7,876 bases of DNA. Source: Melioribacteraceae bacterium. Its GTDB lineage: Bacteria > Bacteroidota > Ignavibacteria > Ignavibacteriales > Melioribacteraceae. A program made the translations under genes and the position numbers. Positions 6,628-7,876 of this stretch are shown piece after piece. Below the pieces are notes generated by a model. It had not been told where the DNA came from, searched no databases, and was given only the letters and a program-made list of their open reading frames with translations. The DNA lies in assembly GCA_015486905.1 (NCBI GenBank), contig WFQV01000357.1:1-7876 (forward strand), written 5' to 3'. Numbering within the stretch: position 1 is the first letter of the stretch; the number at the start of each line of letters is the position of its first letter.

Positions 6628-7626
6628 CTATTCTGCTATTTTCTTCAAGAGGTCAACTACTCGGCAGGAATAACCCCACTCGTTGTCGTACCAGGAAATC
6701 GCTTTAACCATATTGCCGTCCATTACCATTGTAGAAAGGCTGTCGAAAATGCTTGAATGCGAGTTATCGATAATGTCCTTTGAAACAAGGGGCTCATCGG
6801 AATATTCCAAAATTCCTTTCAGTTCATTTTCGGCGGCTTTTTTAAATGCTTCGTTAACTTCTTCGATCGTAACGTTTTTCTTTAAAGTTGCAGTAAAGTC
6901 GGTAATCGCACCGTCGGAAACGGGAACTCTTAATGAATAGCCGTTTAACTTACCGTCCAATTCCGGGATTACTTTGCCAACTGCAATTGCTGCGCCGGTT
7001 GTTGTGGGAATAATATTTTCAGCAGCTGCACGCGCCCTTCGCAAGTCCTTGTGTGGTAAGTCCAAAAGTCTTTGGTCGTTAGTGTAAGCGTGGACAGTAA
7101 CCATTAAACCTCTTTCAACGCCAAAGTAGTCGTTAAGCACTTTTACCATTGGTGCAAAGCAGTTTGTGGTACATGAAGCGTTTGAAATCACTTGTTCGTT
7201 GCCTGTCAATGTGTTGTCGTTAACGCCCAAAACAATGGTTGCGTCAACTTCACCCTTTGCCGGGACTGTTAATATTACTTTTTTTGCTCCGGCTTCGATG
7301 TGCTTCATTGCCAAATCTTTTGTTCTGAAAACGCCGGTTGATTCAATCACGTAATCGGCGCCTAATTCTTTCCATTTTAAATTTGCCGGGTCCCTCTCCG
7401 CTGTAATTTTGATCTTCTGTCCGTTGACCACAATTGAATCTTCTTCCGCGTAAACTTCGCCCTCGAATTTACCGTGCACCGAGTCATATTTTAACAGATG
7501 TGCTAATGTTTTGGTATCCATTAAATCGTTAATGCCTACAAATTCAATTCCGCCCAATTGTAATGAACGACGGAAAACAAATCTGCCTATTCTACCGAAT
7601 CCGTTTATACCTACTTTTATCGCCAT
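6628..7626 (-). CDS. gap: NAD-dependent glyceraldehyde-3-phosphate dehydrogenase, type I
   Basis: Cytoplasmic glycolytic enzyme converting glyceraldehyde-3-phosphate, NAD+ and phosphate to 1,3-bisphosphoglycerate and NADH. The Rossmann motif GINGFGRIGR is at 6-15, and Asp34 after the second strand favours NAD+. The catalytic motif SNASCTTNC holds Cys152, with His179 as its partner. NDQRLLDLPHKDLRRAR (183-199) matches glycolytic, NAD-specific GAPDH; the Leu-Pro pair (190-191) together with Asp34 argues against an NADP-type GapB. The C-terminal WYDNEWGYSCRVVDL is conserved. Length 332 is normal. The ATG at 7626-7624 follows AGGAG by seven bases, the strongest ribosome binding site in the window. 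It heads the gap-pgk pair, so its product feeds directly into the pgk product. A promoter candidate lies inside a dyad just upstream. Confidence 0.98.
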   Translation of the reverse strand: MAIKVGINGFGRIGRFVFRRSLQLGGIEFVGINDLMDTKTLAHLLKYDSVHGKFEGEVYAEEDSIVVNGQKIKITAERDPANLKWKELGADYVIESTGVFRTKDLAMKHIEAGAKKVILTVPAKGEVDATIVLGVNDNTLTGNEQVISNASCTTNCFAPMVKVLNDYFGVERGLMVTVHAYTNDQRLLDLPHKDLRRARAAAENIIPTTTGAAIAVGKVIPELDGKLNGYSLRVPVSDGAITDFTATLKKNVTIEEVNEAFKKAAENELKGILEYSDEPLVSKDIIDNSHSSIFDSLSTMVMDGNMVKAISWYDNEWGYSCRVVDLLKKIAE

Positions 7627-7641
7627 TTTTTTACTCCTAAT

Positions 7642-7696
7642 TAATTGAAATAAAATTGGTTTTAAATTTACTTCTATTCTGATTTTATTTCAATTA
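7642..7696. repeat. 15-bp perfect inverted repeat around the gap promoter
   Basis: TAATTGAAATAAAAT at 7642-7656 is the exact reverse complement of ATTTTATTTCAATTA at 7682-7696, with 25 bp between. Arm centres are 40 bp apart, close to four helical turns. The far arm contains the candidate -35 and the near arm lies where the transcript would begin. This suggests a two-site operator or a structural element, but AT-rich composition makes some chance contribution possible. Confidence 0.6.
7665..7693 (-). promoter_or_regulatory. Sigma-70-like promoter candidate for gap-pgk
   Basis: On the minus strand TTGAAA (7693-7688, five of six to TTGACA), a 17-bp spacer and TAAATT (7670-7665, four of six to TATAAT). 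The -10 ends 38 bp before the gap ATG, which leaves a leader of about 30 nt containing the AGGAG site. The region is AT-rich, so the -10 is only moderately specific; the exact 17-bp spacing is the best support. Confidence 0.45.
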
Positions 7697-7750
7697 TTTA
7701 ACGTTTATTTTAGAATTATTTTTTAGAAAGAGCAAGAGTAACGAGTGATA

Positions 7751-7876
7751 GGACGCTGATTGTACAATAGAACACGGATGACACGGATTGTTGCGGGATT
7801 TTCACGGATGGAATGGGACGCTGATTGGTCATGATGAGTTATGATTCTCGCTGATTGGACAATCAAAAATTAGAAA
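7751..7876. repeat. Block of short direct repeats reaching the window edge
   Basis: GGACGCTGATTG occurs at 7751-7762 and 7816-7827, and its core CGCTGATTG again at 7849-7857. CACGGAT occurs at 7773, 7782 and 7803, with a degenerate copy (GCGGGAT) at 7793, giving spacings of 9, 11 and 10 bases. TGATTGTACAAT (7758-7769) and TGATTGGACAATCA (7852-7865) are similar near-palindromes at both ends of the block. No reading frame of note crosses it. It resembles dispersed intergenic repeats of this lineage; the true right boundary is outside the window. Confidence 0.65.

Noticed and set aside
6683..6940. Plus-strand open frame opposite gap
   Set aside because: It lies fully inside the conserved gap gene in antisense, with no ribosome site or recognisable product.

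Overview
The window is moderately AT-rich chromosomal DNA and looks like ordinary housekeeping sequence from a member of the Bacteroidota/Chlorobiota/Ignavibacteria lineage. I infer this from the rhomboid protease with a Bacteroidota-style C-terminal tail, the RecQ with the long mid-protein insertion common in that lineage, the short lipoprotein resembling the DUF4296 family, frequent TTG starts, and short palindromic repeats of a kind common in those genomes. The assignment is inference; no rRNA or other marker is present.

Layout, left to right. Positions 1-964 (minus strand) hold an ABC exporter operon: an ATPase of the DrrA/CcmA type, and the first 14 codons of its probable membrane permease, whose TTG start overlaps the ATPase stop. 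Positions 965-1344 are a divergent intergenic region carrying two palindromic repeat elements. Positions 1345-3942 (plus strand) encode a large, composite RecQ helicase. It converges, with a 23-bp overlap, on a small predicted lipoprotein gene (3920-4240, minus), which itself overlaps by 23 bp the end of a rhomboid intramembrane protease gene (4218-5165, minus). After a 204-bp spacer come pgk (5370-6566) and gap (6628-7626), both on the minus strand, transcribed gap then pgk with a terminator-like hairpin between them. Upstream of gap lie a good promoter candidate inside a 15-bp perfect inverted repeat, and then a block of short, near-periodic repeats that runs into the right edge of the window.

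Functionally, gap and pgk encode consecutive steps of lower glycolysis (glyceraldehyde-3-phosphate to 1,3-bisphosphoglycerate to 3-phosphoglycerate). RecQ acts in recombination and replication-fork repair. The rhomboid and lipoprotein are envelope proteins made from one overlapping unit. The ABC pair is probably a drug or small-molecule exporter. I see no defence island, CRISPR array, prophage, transposase, tRNA or rRNA. The less ordinary material is in the non-coding DNA (the palindromic elements with compensatory changes, the dyad around the gap promoter, the 10-bp-phased repeats) and in the domain build of RecQ. I did not find evidence of a wholly new system.
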